A stretch of 64,000 bases of DNA from Sinorhizobium saheli (GCF_001651875.1 NZ_LNQB01000073.1:310001-374000); one strand, 5' to 3'. Shown: positions 25,570 to 35,138, numbered from the stretch's first letter. A program made the numbers and translations. The notes: a model not told the origin generated them from the sequence alone.

Positions 25570-26169
25570 ATGGCGAAGTTCCGATACTACGACGCTGCCG
25601 AAAGGGCTCCGGCCGAAGCGCCGAAAGCCGCGACCCATACCGAGTTCCTGCGGACCGGCCGCATCGACCGGCGTCGCCACTGGACGGCCGATGAGCGGCG
25701 CTACCTGAGCTATGCCGAGGTTGCCGAGCTTACGGGGCGGAAACTGACGGCCGCCGGCGAGACCACCTACCGGAGGATCAACGGCTTCCACACCTCGATC
25801 CAGTTTCCGAAGATGATCTTTCACCGCACGCTCGCCAAAAGCCCCCACCTCGGCTACTGCCACGTGACCGCCGCGAGGACGCACCTTGCAAGGGCGCACG
25901 AGATCACGTGGTCGTTCTATTTCGCGAATTTCTTCTCCGACCTCGGCAACGAGACGCATTTCTTCGATCGCATCCAGGCGGGATATTCCCGCATGTACTT
26001 CGCCGTCGCCATCGAGCCCGACGCCGAAGAAGGCCGGATCGTCATCAATCGCAACGTTCGCGGCAACGGGCTGATCTTCCGGACGCAGGATCCGAAGGTT
26101 GCGCTGAAGAATGTCCTGATGCTCGGCGCGCACGACGACGCGCTGCGCCGGATCATCCGCAGGCTCTGA
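25570..26169 (+). CDS. Uncharacterised rhizobial protein
   Basis: A 199-aa soluble protein, no signal peptide or membrane helix. I do not recognise its domain with certainty; it resembles proteins annotated only as DUF in Rhizobiaceae. It has a basic start (FLRTGRIDRRRHWTADER), a YLSYAEVAELTGRKL helix that hints at a small DNA- or protein-binding fold, and a Phe/Tyr-rich middle (ITWSFYFANFFSDLGNETHFF). Codon use is like its neighbours, and the frame has no internal lesion, so it is probably real. The ribosome site is weak (GGGGCCGAG). Function unknown. Confidence 0.75.
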   Translation: MAKFRYYDAAERAPAEAPKAATHTEFLRTGRIDRRRHWTADERRYLSYAEVAELTGRKLTAAGETTYRRINGFHTSIQFPKMIFHRTLAKSPHLGYCHVTAARTHLARAHEITWSFYFANFFSDLGNETHFFDRIQAGYSRMYFAVAIEPDAEEGRIVINRNVRGNGLIFRTQDPKVALKNVLMLGAHDDALRRIIRRL

Positions 26170-26286
26170 CGGCGGTCCTTGTCCCCGCGCATCTGGTCGC
26201 CTCGACATGCGCCGACGAAGAAAATCGTTCTGTTTTTCCGTCACCTCGATTAATACCGACGGCGGAAAAGGAACGTGAAGAGAGCA

Positions 26287-27261
26287 ATGGCCGAGATCAT
26301 CGACACGCGCACCGAACCGGACCGGGCTATCGAGAAAGCCTGCGGGGTTCTTTCGGACGGCGAACCCGTCGCGATCCCGACGGAGACGGTCTACGGCCTG
26401 GCTGCCGATGCCACCAACGCCGATGCGATCAGCCGTATTTACGAGATGAAGGGCCGGCCGCGCTTCAACCCGCTGATCTGCCATGTCTCGGATATGGCGA
26501 TGGCCGAGGCGCATGTCGCCTTCGACCCGATCTCGCGGCGCCTGGCTGAGTCCTTCTGGCCGGGCCCACTCACCCTGATCCTGCCGCAGCGGCCGCAAAG
26601 CAGCGTGCATGCGCTCGCCTCCGCCGGTCTCGATACGCTCGGCATCCGCATGCCCGAAGGCTTTTCTCGGCGGGTGATCGCCCGCTTCGGCCGGCCGCTT
26701 GCGGCGCCGAGCGCCAACACCTCGGGCAAGATCAGCCCGACCAGCGCCGCCCATGTCGAAGCCGACCTCGGTCCCAGGCTGAAACTGATCCTCGATGCGG
26801 GCCCCGCAGAGATCGGGCTCGAGTCGACGATCATCAAGGTGGAAGGCGGAAAGCTCCGGCTGCTGAGGCCCGGCGGGCTCGACGCTGCGGCGATCGAAGC
26901 GCTCACGGGCCTGCCCGTCGAGCGCCCCGAGACCGCCGGCGCGACCATCGAAGCGCCCGGGATGCTTGCCTCACACTATGCGCCGGGAGCCGCGGTCCGG
27001 CTGAATGCCGAGGATGTCCGCAGGGGCGAGGCCCTGATCCGCTTCGGCGGCAAGGCGCTTCCCGGCGAAAGCGAGGCGGCGATCGTGCTGGATTTGAGCC
27101 CCGGCGGCGATCTCAGGGAGGCGGCCGCCAATCTCTTCGATTATATGAAAAGGGCGGATGCGAGCGGGGCCGCCACCATCGCCTTCGGTCCGGTCCCCGG
27201 CGAAGGGCTCGGAGAAGCGATCATCGACCGGCTGCAGCGGGCGGCCGCGCCACGCGGCTGA
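26287..27261 (+). CDS. L-threonylcarbamoyladenylate synthase (Sua5/TsaC)
   Basis: A 324-aa Sua5-type enzyme making threonylcarbamoyl-AMP from Thr, bicarbonate and ATP for the t6A37 tRNA modification. The YrdC domain shows IPTETVYGLAADATN, KGRPRFNPLICHV, WPGPLT and PLAAPSANTSGKISPT. The extra C-terminal Sua5 domain (from about residue 225, after PGMLASHYAP) distinguishes it from the short TsaC. ATG 26287 is chosen with GAAGAGAG upstream; GTG 26275 with AAGGAA is an alternative. No obvious operon partner other than the flavoprotein 41 nt downstream. Confidence 0.93.
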   Translation: MAEIIDTRTEPDRAIEKACGVLSDGEPVAIPTETVYGLAADATNADAISRIYEMKGRPRFNPLICHVSDMAMAEAHVAFDPISRRLAESFWPGPLTLILPQRPQSSVHALASAGLDTLGIRMPEGFSRRVIARFGRPLAAPSANTSGKISPTSAAHVEADLGPRLKLILDAGPAEIGLESTIIKVEGGKLRLLRPGGLDAAAIEALTGLPVERPETAGATIEAPGMLASHYAPGAAVRLNAEDVRRGEALIRFGGKALPGESEAAIVLDLSPGGDLREAAANLFDYMKRADASGAATIAFGPVPGEGLGEAIIDRLQRAAAPRG

Positions 27262-27302
27262 AGACCGCGATCGAGCGCCCGGAAACGCGTAAAGACAGGG
27301 CC

Positions 27303-28736
27303 ATGACGACCATCACTCCTTCCCCCGAACTGATCGCCTCCTTCGTCGACATCGTCGGCCCCGGCAATGCGCTCACCGCGCCCGCGGAAATCGCGCCTTA
27401 TCTCGTCGAATCGCGCGGCCTCTATCGCGGCACGACGCCGCTGGTGCTGAAGCCCGGTTCGGTCGACGAGGTTTCCCGCATCCTGCGGCTCGCGAGTGAG
27501 ACCCGCACGGCGATCGTTCCGCAGGGCGGCAATACCGGGCATGTGGCGGGGCAGATCCCGCGCGAGGGAAAGGCCGACATGGTCCTCTCGCTCGAAAGGC
27601 TGAACCGCATCCGCGACATCGATCCCGTCGGCAATGTCATCGTCGCCGACGCCGGCTGCATTCTCGCCGATATCCAGAAGGCGGCGGACGACGTCGACCG
27701 CCTGTTCCCCTTGTCGCTCGGCTCGGAAGGTTCGGCGCGGATCGGCGGCAATCTTTCGACCAATGCCGGCGGCACCGCGGTGCTTGCCTACGGCAACATG
27801 CGCCAACTCTGCCTGGGGCTAGAGGTCGTGCTGCCGACCGGCGAGATCTGGGACGGCCTGAGAAGGCTCAAGAAGGACAATACCGGCTATGATCTGCGCG
27901 ATCTCTTCATCGGCGCGGAGGGGACCCTCGGCGTCGTCACCGGCGCCGTGCTGAAGCTCTTCCCGAAGCCGCTCGGCCATCAGGTCGCCTTTGCCGGCCT
28001 CAAGAGCGTCGAGGCCGCGCTTGCCCTTTTCGACCGGGCGTCAAGCCTCTGCGGCCCGGCCCTGACGGGTTTCGAACTGATGCCGCGGCTCGGCATCGAA
28101 TTCACCACGCGGCACATTCCCGGCGTGCGCGACCCCTTGCAGACGATCCATCCGTGGTATGCGCTGATCGACATCTCCACCTCGGATTCCGCCGAGAGCG
28201 CCGAACGCATGGTGGAGGGCCTGCTCGAAGCCGCCATCGCCGACGGCCTCATCGAAAACGCCATCGTCGCCCAGAGCGAAGCGCAACGGAGGACCCTCTG
28301 GCACATGCGCGAAAGCATGTCGCCGGCCCAGAAACCCGAGGGCGGCTCGATCAAGCATGACATCTCCGTCCCGATCTCGAGCATCCCCGCCTTCATGGCG
28401 GAGGCGGACGCGATGGTCATGGCCGCCATGCCCGGCGCACGCATCTGCGCCTTCGGACACATGGGGGACGGCAATATCCACTACAACATTTCGCAGCCAC
28501 TCGGCGCCGACAAGGAGGCTTTCCTCGGCCGATGGCGCGAGATGAACGCGATCGTTCACGCGATCGTGCTGAAATACAACGGCTCGATATCGGCCGAACA
28601 CGGCATCGGCCAGTTGAAGCGCGACGAGCTCGCATCGATCCGCTCCCCGATCGAGATCGAGCTCATGCGGCGGATCAAGCATGCCTTCGATCCGGCCGGG
28701 ATCATGAATCCCGGCAAGCTGTTGCGGCAGGATTGA
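27303..28736 (+). CDS. FAD-binding oxidoreductase, D-2-hydroxyglutarate/D-lactate dehydrogenase type
   Basis: A 477-aa flavoprotein of the GlcD/D2HGDH family. The N-terminal PCMH-type FAD domain has VPQGGNTGHVAGQ and SLGSEGSARIGGNLSTNAGG; the C-terminal FAD-oxidase domain has GHMGDGNIHYN, the metal/substrate His motif SAEHGIGQLKRDEL, and the terminal DPAGIMNPGKLL. Length is normal for a single-subunit D-2-hydroxyacid dehydrogenase passing electrons to ETF or a cytochrome. ATG 27303 follows AAGACAGGGCC. Substrate (2-hydroxyglutarate or lactate) is not settled by sequence. Confidence 0.9.
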   Translation: MTTITPSPELIASFVDIVGPGNALTAPAEIAPYLVESRGLYRGTTPLVLKPGSVDEVSRILRLASETRTAIVPQGGNTGHVAGQIPREGKADMVLSLERLNRIRDIDPVGNVIVADAGCILADIQKAADDVDRLFPLSLGSEGSARIGGNLSTNAGGTAVLAYGNMRQLCLGLEVVLPTGEIWDGLRRLKKDNTGYDLRDLFIGAEGTLGVVTGAVLKLFPKPLGHQVAFAGLKSVEAALALFDRASSLCGPALTGFELMPRLGIEFTTRHIPGVRDPLQTIHPWYALIDISTSDSAESAERMVEGLLEAAIADGLIENAIVAQSEAQRRTLWHMRESMSPAQKPEGGSIKHDISVPISSIPAFMAEADAMVMAAMPGARICAFGHMGDGNIHYNISQPLGADKEAFLGRWREMNAIVHAIVLKYNGSISAEHGIGQLKRDELASIRSPIEIELMRRIKHAFDPAGIMNPGKLLRQD

Positions 28737-28772
28737 GGCGGCCGATCCAGGGCTAAGGCGTTGCTGTACATT

Positions 28773-28882
28773 GATTTTGCCGCTCACCGCAGGCGGGGAG
28801 AGGGTACGAGGTTGGCGCGGCTTGCCCCTTCTCCCCGTCAAGACGGGGAGAAGGTCGCGGCAGCGGGTTGAGGGGCAAATCG
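28773..28882. repeat. RIME-like palindromic intergenic element, copy 2
   Basis: About 110 bp with inverted ends (GATTTTGCCGCTCA and TGAGGGGCAAATC) and an internal perfect hairpin CCTTCTCCCCGTC-AA-GACGGGGAGAAGG (about 28826-28853). Same architecture as copies at 9741 and 49412. It sits between the convergent flavoprotein and mctR genes, where it can serve as a two-way terminator. Confidence 0.75.
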
Positions 28883-28921
28883 CATAGGCCGCTTTCAAAA
28901 CCGCTACCCGCGCATCCCGCG

Positions 28922-29575
28922 CTAACCAGGGTCGCGCGTGCCGGTCGACAGCAGGCGTTCGCACAGCACCGCCGCCTGGGTGCGGCTGACGACGCCGAGT
29001 TTCTTGAGGATCGTCGAGACGTGCACTTTCACGGTCTGCTCGGCGATTTCCAGCTCGCCGGCGATCTGCTTGTTCAGCTTGCCATCGACTATTCTCGTCA
29101 GGATCCGCAATTGCTGCGACGACAGCGAGGCCAGGCGCGCGCTGAAGGCGGCGTCCGGGTCGGCGGCGGTCGAGATGCCGGACCGGGACGGCGTCCACAC
29201 CTCTCCATCGAGGATGCAACGGATCGCTTCCACCATCTCGGGCAGGTCGAGCGATTTCGGAATATAGCCGGAAGCGCCGAATGTGATCGCCTTGCGGATC
29301 GTCTCGCCATCCTGCTTTGCCGAAACGATCGCAACCGGCAATGTCGGGTGATGGGCATGCAAGAGGAACAGACCGGCAAAGCCGTCCGTTCCCGGCATGG
29401 TCAGATCGAGAAGGACGAGATCCACCTCGTGCCGATCCCCGGCAAGCACCTCGATGACCTCGTCGACCGACCGGCAGGCGATCAGTTCGAGATCCGGCAG
29501 CACCGCGACGAGGGCACTCCTGAGGGCTGCCTGCACCATTGGATGGTCATCGGCGATGACGATGCGCGTGCTCAT
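28922..29575 (-). CDS. mctR: LuxR/NarL-family response regulator MctR (CrbR-like)
   Basis: A 217-aa response regulator. The receiver domain carries the acidic pair in IADDHP, phospho-acceptor D57 in LLDLTMP, and K107 in IPKSLD. The C-terminal LuxR-type HTH (about 150-205) includes LSSQQLRILTRIVDGKLNKQIA and VHVSTILKKLGV. It overlaps the 3' end of mctS by 29 nt, so it is translated with its cognate kinase. In R. leguminosarum the MctRS pair controls the monocarboxylate permease MctP; the same family (CrbS/CrbR, MxtR/ErdR) runs acetate responses in other proteobacteria. mctP lies just upstream on this strand. Confidence 0.9.
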   Translation of the reverse strand: MSTRIVIADDHPMVQAALRSALVAVLPDLELIACRSVDEVIEVLAGDRHEVDLVLLDLTMPGTDGFAGLFLLHAHHPTLPVAIVSAKQDGETIRKAITFGASGYIPKSLDLPEMVEAIRCILDGEVWTPSRSGISTAADPDAAFSARLASLSSQQLRILTRIVDGKLNKQIAGELEIAEQTVKVHVSTILKKLGVVSRTQAAVLCERLLSTGTRDPG

Positions 29576-32500
29576 TCTCTTCCTCCTCCTCCTCGATCCC
29601 GGTGCGCTTCGCCAGTGCTGCAGCGTCCAGGTATCGTCTCAAGGCGGCCGGCTTCACCGGCTTCGCCATGATGTCGCAACCGGCAGCTCTCGCCTCGGCG
29701 CCGACCTCCTCGCTTCGGTCGGCGGTGATCACCAGGCCCCTTATCTCCCGTCCCCAATGCTCCCGCAGCGCGCCGAGCACCTCAAGACCCGTCGCGCCGT
29801 CGTCGAGATGAAAATCGACGAGTGCCAGATCCGGCACCTCACCGCCGGCGGCGGCAAGCGCCGTTTCCGCATCTCGCGCGATGATCGGCCTGTGTCCCCA
29901 GCGGCCGATGAGAGCGGCCAATCCTTGCAGGATCGAGGCGTCATTGTCGACACAAAGCACGACGAGCGAGCCCTTTTCATTCGCATCGCCGAGGTAGGAC
30001 TTTTCCGGGACCAGTGCCGTCGTGGCGCTTTCAGCGAGCGGCACGGTCACGGCAAAGCATGTCCCGCGTCCCGGGACCGAACGGATTTCGATCGGATGCT
30101 CGAGGAGGCGACAGATGCGTTCGACGATCGCGAGGCCGAGCCCGCTTCCCTTCTCGTGATCCTGGCCATTCCCGAGCCTGCGAAACTCCTCGAAGATCTC
30201 CTTCTGCTTCTCCGCCGCAATACCGATGCCGGTATCCAGGACTTCGATCCGAAGCCGACCCGCCATTCGCCGGCAGCCGAGCACCACCTTGCCCGTGCGC
30301 GTGTAGCGGATGGCATTCGACAAGAGATTCTGCAGCACCCGGTGCAACAGCTGTGCATCAGTTCGCACCGCCGCGGAACAGGGAACGACGCGCAGGGTCA
30401 GTCCGCGCTGGCGGGCCAGAGCGGCAAATTCGAGCTCCAACTGGGCGAAAAGCGTGCCGATCGAGAAATCGACCGGACGCGCCCGGACTGCACCGGAATC
30501 ATAGGACGAGATGTCCAGAAGCTCGTCGAGCAGCCGCTCGGTCGAGGACAGCGCCGCCGCCGCATTGCTTGCAAGCGTCCGCTCCTCCTGCCGCTGGTCG
30601 CTCACCGCTTCGCCTGCACGCAGGCTCTCGTCGAGTGCCGCGAGATAGAGACGCGCCGCATTCAGCGGCTGCAGCAGGTCATGGCTGGCGGCGGCGAGAA
30701 AGCGCGTCTTGCCCATGTTGGCGAGTTCCGCCTCCGCCTTGGCGCGCTCCAGGGCCTGCGTCCTTTCCTGGACGCGTCGCTCCAGTTCCTCGTTGGCGCG
30801 GCGAAGCGTCGCCGCGGTACGGTAGCGCCCGGTCACGTCGGTATAGGTCGAAATATAGCCGCCCTCGGCCATGCGGTCATAGGCGATCTCGAGCACCATG
30901 CCGTCCGGCCGTTTCCGCTCGTAGACATAGGGCCAGGTCTGGGTCGCGAGATCCCTGTTGACGAGCAGCGCCTTGAGGTCGTCCGCGTCGTATTCCCCGC
31001 GCTCGCGGTTGAACTCTACCAGGTTTGCAAGCGGCAGTCCGACATGGATCAGATCCTTCGGCAGGTCGAGCAATGCCAGGAACCGGCCGTTCCAGGCCTC
31101 GATGTTGAAGTCCGGATCGAAGACGCAGATGCCCTGCGGCACGCTTTCCAGCGCCCCTTGTAGCAATTTGCGGCTGAAGTGAAGCGCCTGGGAGGCCTCG
31201 TCGAGCATCACGGCCGCCTTGCGCGAAAGCGAGCGGCTCTCGAATGCCGCGGCCATCACGACCCGGGCCGAGGCGGCGCCGAGGGCGCCGGCAATGAGGT
31301 TCTCGGTAAAGCGCATCGCATCGAGATCGGCCGGATCGTCGCTTCGCTTCCGGGCACCGCCCCTGGAGCCGTAACGCTCCCGGAACTCGCCGAAGGCGCG
31401 CGCGCTGCGCTCCGGTCCGACGAAACGGGCGGCCAGCGCCTCCAGGTCGTCCAGCCCGGTGACGAGCGGCAGGGACGCCAGCGAAAACCTTCCGACCGCC
31501 GCCTCGCCCACGAAGGCCTCGGCCTGGCGCCGCTCCAGCGGTGAACGGCCCCTGATCAGCGACAGGGCAACGAAGACCGTCAGATTGGCGCCGAGGCTCC
31601 AGAGCGTCGCATGTGAGATCGGGTCCAGTCCGCTCAGGCCGAAAAGCGATTGCGGCTTCAGCCAGAGGATTCCCGGCGGCCCGTTGACGACAAGGTCGTC
31701 GACGGCCGGCAAGAGCGGCGCGATTGAGGGAACGAGCAGCGTATAGGTCCACAATGCGAAACCGGCGACGATCCCCGCAATCGCGCCGGCCGCGTTTGCC
31801 CGACGCCACAGCAATCCGCCGAGGAAGGCCGGTCCGAACTGCGCGATGGCGACGAAGGACAGGAGCCCGATCATGGTCAGCGGATAGGCCTGGTCGACCA
31901 TCCGGTTCATGAGGTAGGCAAGCAGGAGTATCGCCGCGACCGAGACGCGTCGCACCATGAGCAGCACCGCGGGCGATGGCCAGACGGTGCCGCCGCCGCT
32001 GGCGAGAAGACGCGAGCGCAGGAGCACGGGAACGATGACGTCGTTGCAGAGCATCGTGCTCAGCGCGACCGAGGCGACGATCACCATGCCGGTCGCTGCA
32101 GACAGCCCGCCGATGAAGGCCAGGAGCGCGACCGTGGGTGCCTCCGCCGCGAGCGGCAGCGAAATCACGAAAGTATCCGGGTTCACCGTCTCCCCGAACG
32201 TCGCAAGCCCGGCAATGGCGATCGGCACCATCAGAAGGCTGAAGGCGAGCAGGTAACCCGGATAGAGCCAGGCGGCCGCACGCGCCTGCGACGGCGATTT
32301 GTTCTCCACCACGGCGACATGAAACATGTGCGGAAGGCAGAGGAAGGAGATCGCGGCGATGACCGTGTTCGATATCCAGGTCGGATCGGAAAAGTCCGGC
32401 GTCAGCAACGGCCCCATGCGCGGATCGGCCTCGGCGCGGGCGATCAGATCGCCGAAGCCGTCGAACATGCCGTAGACGACGAACAGCGCCACGGCCAGGA

Positions 32501-33128
32501 AGGCCGAGAGCTTGACCAGGCTCTCGAAGGCGATCGCCGCCATCAGGCCCCGATGGTGCTCGCTTGCATGGATGTGCCGGACGCCGAACATGATGGCGAA
32601 GAGCGCCATCGAGGCGGCCACTGCGAGGCTGCTGTCGCTGCTGAGCAGCCGGTTGCGCCCATCGGCGGGCAGAGCCGGCGAGGTCAGGATATCGAAGCTG
32701 GTGCCGACCGCTTTCAATTGCAGCGCTATGTAAGGCAGGACGGCGACGAGGGCGGCCAGGGTCACCAGGGCCGCCAGCGTATGGCTCTTGCCGTAGCGCG
32801 CGGCGATGAAATCGGAGATCGAGGTGATGTTCTGGCTCTTTGCCACGGCGATGATCTTCGAAACCAGCCGCTGGCCGAAGACGAGCACCAGCGTCGGTCC
32901 GATGTAGATCGCCAGGAAGTCGAAGCCGCCGAGCGCCCGTCCGACCGAACCGTAGAAGCTCCATGACGTATTGTAGATGGCAAGCGTCAGCGGATAGGCG
33001 GCGACCGCCAGCCAGCGTGTCGCAACGGGCAAGCCCCGCCCAGCGCCCCGCCGATCCGTCCACCAGGCGATCAGGAACAGGACGGCGACATAAACCGTCG
33101 AGATGAAGAGGACGAGCCAGCCGGCCAT
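29547..33128 (-). CDS. mctS: Hybrid sensor kinase with SSS-transporter domain, MctS (CrbS-like)
   Basis: A 1193-aa membrane kinase. Residues 1 to about 500 form a sodium:solute symporter-like domain of some 13 helices; a linker and a PAS domain follow (about 650-740), then a coiled region, HisKA with H816 in AAASHDLLQPLN, HATPase with NLLSNAIRYT, DTGIGIA and GSGLGLAI, and a C-terminal receiver with D1105 in ALVDFHLDD. All phosphorelay residues are present. The start at 33128 (MAGWLVLFIS) has GCGGGGTG upstream; the longer frame lacks homology. It probably senses a carboxylate or its flux and phosphorylates MctR. Confidence 0.92.
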   Translation of the reverse strand: MAGWLVLFISTVYVAVLFLIAWWTDRRGAGRGLPVATRWLAVAAYPLTLAIYNTSWSFYGSVGRALGGFDFLAIYIGPTLVLVFGQRLVSKIIAVAKSQNITSISDFIAARYGKSHTLAALVTLAALVAVLPYIALQLKAVGTSFDILTSPALPADGRNRLLSSDSSLAVAASMALFAIMFGVRHIHASEHHRGLMAAIAFESLVKLSAFLAVALFVVYGMFDGFGDLIARAEADPRMGPLLTPDFSDPTWISNTVIAAISFLCLPHMFHVAVVENKSPSQARAAAWLYPGYLLAFSLLMVPIAIAGLATFGETVNPDTFVISLPLAAEAPTVALLAFIGGLSAATGMVIVASVALSTMLCNDVIVPVLLRSRLLASGGGTVWPSPAVLLMVRRVSVAAILLLAYLMNRMVDQAYPLTMIGLLSFVAIAQFGPAFLGGLLWRRANAAGAIAGIVAGFALWTYTLLVPSIAPLLPAVDDLVVNGPPGILWLKPQSLFGLSGLDPISHATLWSLGANLTVFVALSLIRGRSPLERRQAEAFVGEAAVGRFSLASLPLVTGLDDLEALAARFVGPERSARAFGEFRERYGSRGGARKRSDDPADLDAMRFTENLIAGALGAASARVVMAAAFESRSLSRKAAVMLDEASQALHFSRKLLQGALESVPQGICVFDPDFNIEAWNGRFLALLDLPKDLIHVGLPLANLVEFNRERGEYDADDLKALLVNRDLATQTWPYVYERKRPDGMVLEIAYDRMAEGGYISTYTDVTGRYRTAATLRRANEELERRVQERTQALERAKAEAELANMGKTRFLAAASHDLLQPLNAARLYLAALDESLRAGEAVSDQRQEERTLASNAAAALSSTERLLDELLDISSYDSGAVRARPVDFSIGTLFAQLELEFAALARQRGLTLRVVPCSAAVRTDAQLLHRVLQNLLSNAIRYTRTGKVVLGCRRMAGRLRIEVLDTGIGIAAEKQKEIFEEFRRLGNGQDHEKGSGLGLAIVERICRLLEHPIEIRSVPGRGTCFAVTVPLAESATTALVPEKSYLGDANEKGSLVVLCVDNDASILQGLAALIGRWGHRPIIARDAETALAAAGGEVPDLALVDFHLDDGATGLEVLGALREHWGREIRGLVITADRSEEVGAEARAAGCDIMAKPVKPAALRRYLDAAALAKRTGIEEEEEENEHAHRHRR

Positions 33129-33271
33129 AGCACCCCGCTGCCTTGTGCAGCAATTCCGCGGCATTCCCCTCGGCACCGCTGCCGGATCATCTCCATATCG
33201 CTCATTGACCGGCAAGGCAAACGGGAGGGATCGGATGACGCCGGCCGCATTCGGCCGGCGTCAGGTTTTGC

Positions 33272-33373
33272 CTGGAGCGGACTGCGCTCACATGCGTTCG
33301 CGCCACCGCTCTACCTGTTTGTTTTTGCCGCATTCGTGCGACGTCAGGTGATTCCACCTGACTGCAAAATGCT
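33272..33373 (-). repeat. Stop-codon-proximal AGCATTTTGC repeat, copy after mctP
   Basis: On the minus strand the mctP stop TAG runs straight into AGCATTTTGCAGTCAGGTG, then GAAT, CACCTGAC (a hairpin), GTCGCACGAATGCGGCAA, and a second palindromic part rich in GAGCGGTGGCGCGAACGC, ending near CGCTCCAGG at 33272. It fills most of the mctP-mctS gap and is a likely mctP terminator. Confidence 0.8.
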
Positions 33374-34885
33374 CTACTTGCCTGATTCGCCCTCTGCCGC
33401 GACAGCCAGCGGTCCCGGTGCCGTCGCCTTGGCGGATACGAACAGATTGACGACCACGGCGACCGCGACGTTGAGCGCCAGAGCCAGAAGGCCCGTATAG
33501 ATCGAAACCGTCATGCCGTCGAAGGAAAGCGCGTGGAGCGGTTTCAGACCATCCGACCAGACGAGAACGGTGCCGCCGATGAAACCGGCTGCCCAGCCCC
33601 AAAGAAGCGCGGGAGCCCGGAACCAGCTCGTGTAAAGGCCGAAGACGAGCGCCGGCAGCGTCTGCAGGATCCACAGGCCGCCGAGGAGCTGCAGGTCCAG
33701 CGCAAACTGGGTCGGCAGCAAGAGGATCGCGAGAAGCGCCCCCACCTTGACCAGCATCGAAGTGATCTTGGCGACCTTCGCCTCTCCCGCCGGGGTGACA
33801 TCGGGATTGACCCAGACTTTCCAGAAATTCCGGGTAAAGAGGTTCGCCGCGCCGATGCTCATGACCGCGGCCGGCACGAGAGCGCCGATGGCGATCGCCG
33901 CGAAGGCGAAGCCGGCGAACCAGCCCGGGAACAGGGTCTTGAACAGCGTCGGGACGACGTCGTTGTTGCTCTGTAACTGCAGCCCGGCGGCATGACCCAT
34001 GTAGCCGAGAAGCGCGAGCAGGCCGAGGAGCAGCGTATAGGCCGGAAGCAGCACGGCGTTCTTGCGGATCGTATTGGCGCCGGCCGAGGCGAAGATGCCG
34101 GTCAGCGTGTGCGGATACATGAAGGCGGCAAGCGCCGAGCCGAGAGCCAGCGTCACATAGGGAACGAGCTGCGCCGAGTCGAGCAGGATCCCGCCCTTGC
34201 CTTTCGCCTCGAATGCGGCATCTGCCGCCGCGAACACTGCGCCGTAGCCGCCGAGCTTGGACGGAACGACGATGATCGCCGCCAGCACCACGATATAGAT
34301 CATGATGTCCTTGACGAAGGCGATGAGCGCCGGCGCGCGAAGGCCCGACGAATAGGTGTAGAGCGCGAGCACCAGGAAGGCGAGGATGATCGGCATTTCG
34401 CCGGTCAGGCCCAGCGCCTTGATCGCCACCTCCATGCCGATCAGCTGCAAGGCGATATAGGGCATGGTGGCGATGACGCCGGTCGAAGCGACCGCGAGCT
34501 CGAGGGCGCGCGAACCATAGGAGCCGCGGACGACGTCGCCGGCGGTCACGTAACCCCGGCTTTTTGCCACCTTCCACAGAAGCGGCATCACGGCGAAGAC
34601 CAGCGGGTAGACGATGATCGTATAGGGGAGCGCGAAGAAGCCGTAGGCGCCGATCGCATAGACCAGCGCCGGCACGGCGATGACCGTATAGGCGGTGTAG
34701 AAATCGCCGCCGACGAGGAACCAGGTGATCCAGGTGCCGAACTTGCGGCCGCCGAGACCCCATTCGTCCAGATGGTCCAGCGATTCCGGCCTGCGCCAGC
34801 GCGCCGCGACGAAGCCCATCACGGTGACGAGCAGGAAGAAGAACACGAAGACGGCGAGCGCCGGCATGTCGATGTTAGCCGTCAT
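33374..34885 (-). CDS. mctP: Monocarboxylate uptake permease MctP (sodium:solute symporter family)
   Basis: A 503-aa inner-membrane symporter with about 13 hydrophobic helices (first AVFVFFFLLVTVMGFVAA). SSS family features are visible: GGRKFGTWITWFLVGGDFYTAY in the first two helices and a long Gly/Ala-rich core (FAAIAIGALVPAAVMSIGAANLFTRNF). The locus with mctRS and the DUF3311 partner matches the R. leguminosarum MctP system for lactate, pyruvate, propionate and alanine uptake. AGGAGC precedes ATG 34885, which overlaps the DUF3311 gene by 11 nt. ActP-like acetate transport is the alternative. Confidence 0.9.
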   Translation of the reverse strand: MTANIDMPALAVFVFFFLLVTVMGFVAARWRRPESLDHLDEWGLGGRKFGTWITWFLVGGDFYTAYTVIAVPALVYAIGAYGFFALPYTIIVYPLVFAVMPLLWKVAKSRGYVTAGDVVRGSYGSRALELAVASTGVIATMPYIALQLIGMEVAIKALGLTGEMPIILAFLVLALYTYSSGLRAPALIAFVKDIMIYIVVLAAIIVVPSKLGGYGAVFAAADAAFEAKGKGGILLDSAQLVPYVTLALGSALAAFMYPHTLTGIFASAGANTIRKNAVLLPAYTLLLGLLALLGYMGHAAGLQLQSNNDVVPTLFKTLFPGWFAGFAFAAIAIGALVPAAVMSIGAANLFTRNFWKVWVNPDVTPAGEAKVAKITSMLVKVGALLAILLLPTQFALDLQLLGGLWILQTLPALVFGLYTSWFRAPALLWGWAAGFIGGTVLVWSDGLKPLHALSFDGMTVSIYTGLLALALNVAVAVVVNLFVSAKATAPGPLAVAAEGESGK

Positions 34886-35048
34886 GACGCACGCTCCTGT
34901 AAACGAAATAGGTCAAGAGCGACGTCAGCGGCACCCAGGCGAGCTGGTACCAGTAGAAGAAGGGAAAGCCGAAGAGCTTCGGCTCCGCGAAATTATAGAA
35001 TGGAACCCAGAGCAACCCGACATAGGGCGCCAGCAGCAGTAGTCGCAT
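34875..35048 (-). CDS. Small DUF3311 membrane protein, symporter partner
   Basis: A 57-aa protein with two hydrophobic helices: LLLLAPYVGLLWVPFYN, then a second near YWYQLAWVPLTSLLTYFVY, separated by a short polar loop. DUF3311/YhdT-type small subunits are typically encoded just before SSS-family transporters (as in PanF-YhdT), and this one overlaps mctP by 11 nt. GGAGGAAAG lies 5 nt before ATG 35048, a strong ribosome site. Probable accessory subunit of MctP; the role is inferred from position. Below usual ORF-calling length limits. Confidence 0.85.
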   Translation of the reverse strand: MRLLLLAPYVGLLWVPFYNFAEPKLFGFPFFYWYQLAWVPLTSLLTYFVYRSVRHDG

Positions 35049-35138
35049 CACGCTTTCCTCCCGTAATGGCTGGACAGTTTGGCCGCGCCATCCTCGGCAC
35101 GCCGCCCCGCATTAGCGTGTAGCGTCCTCTCACTCCCT

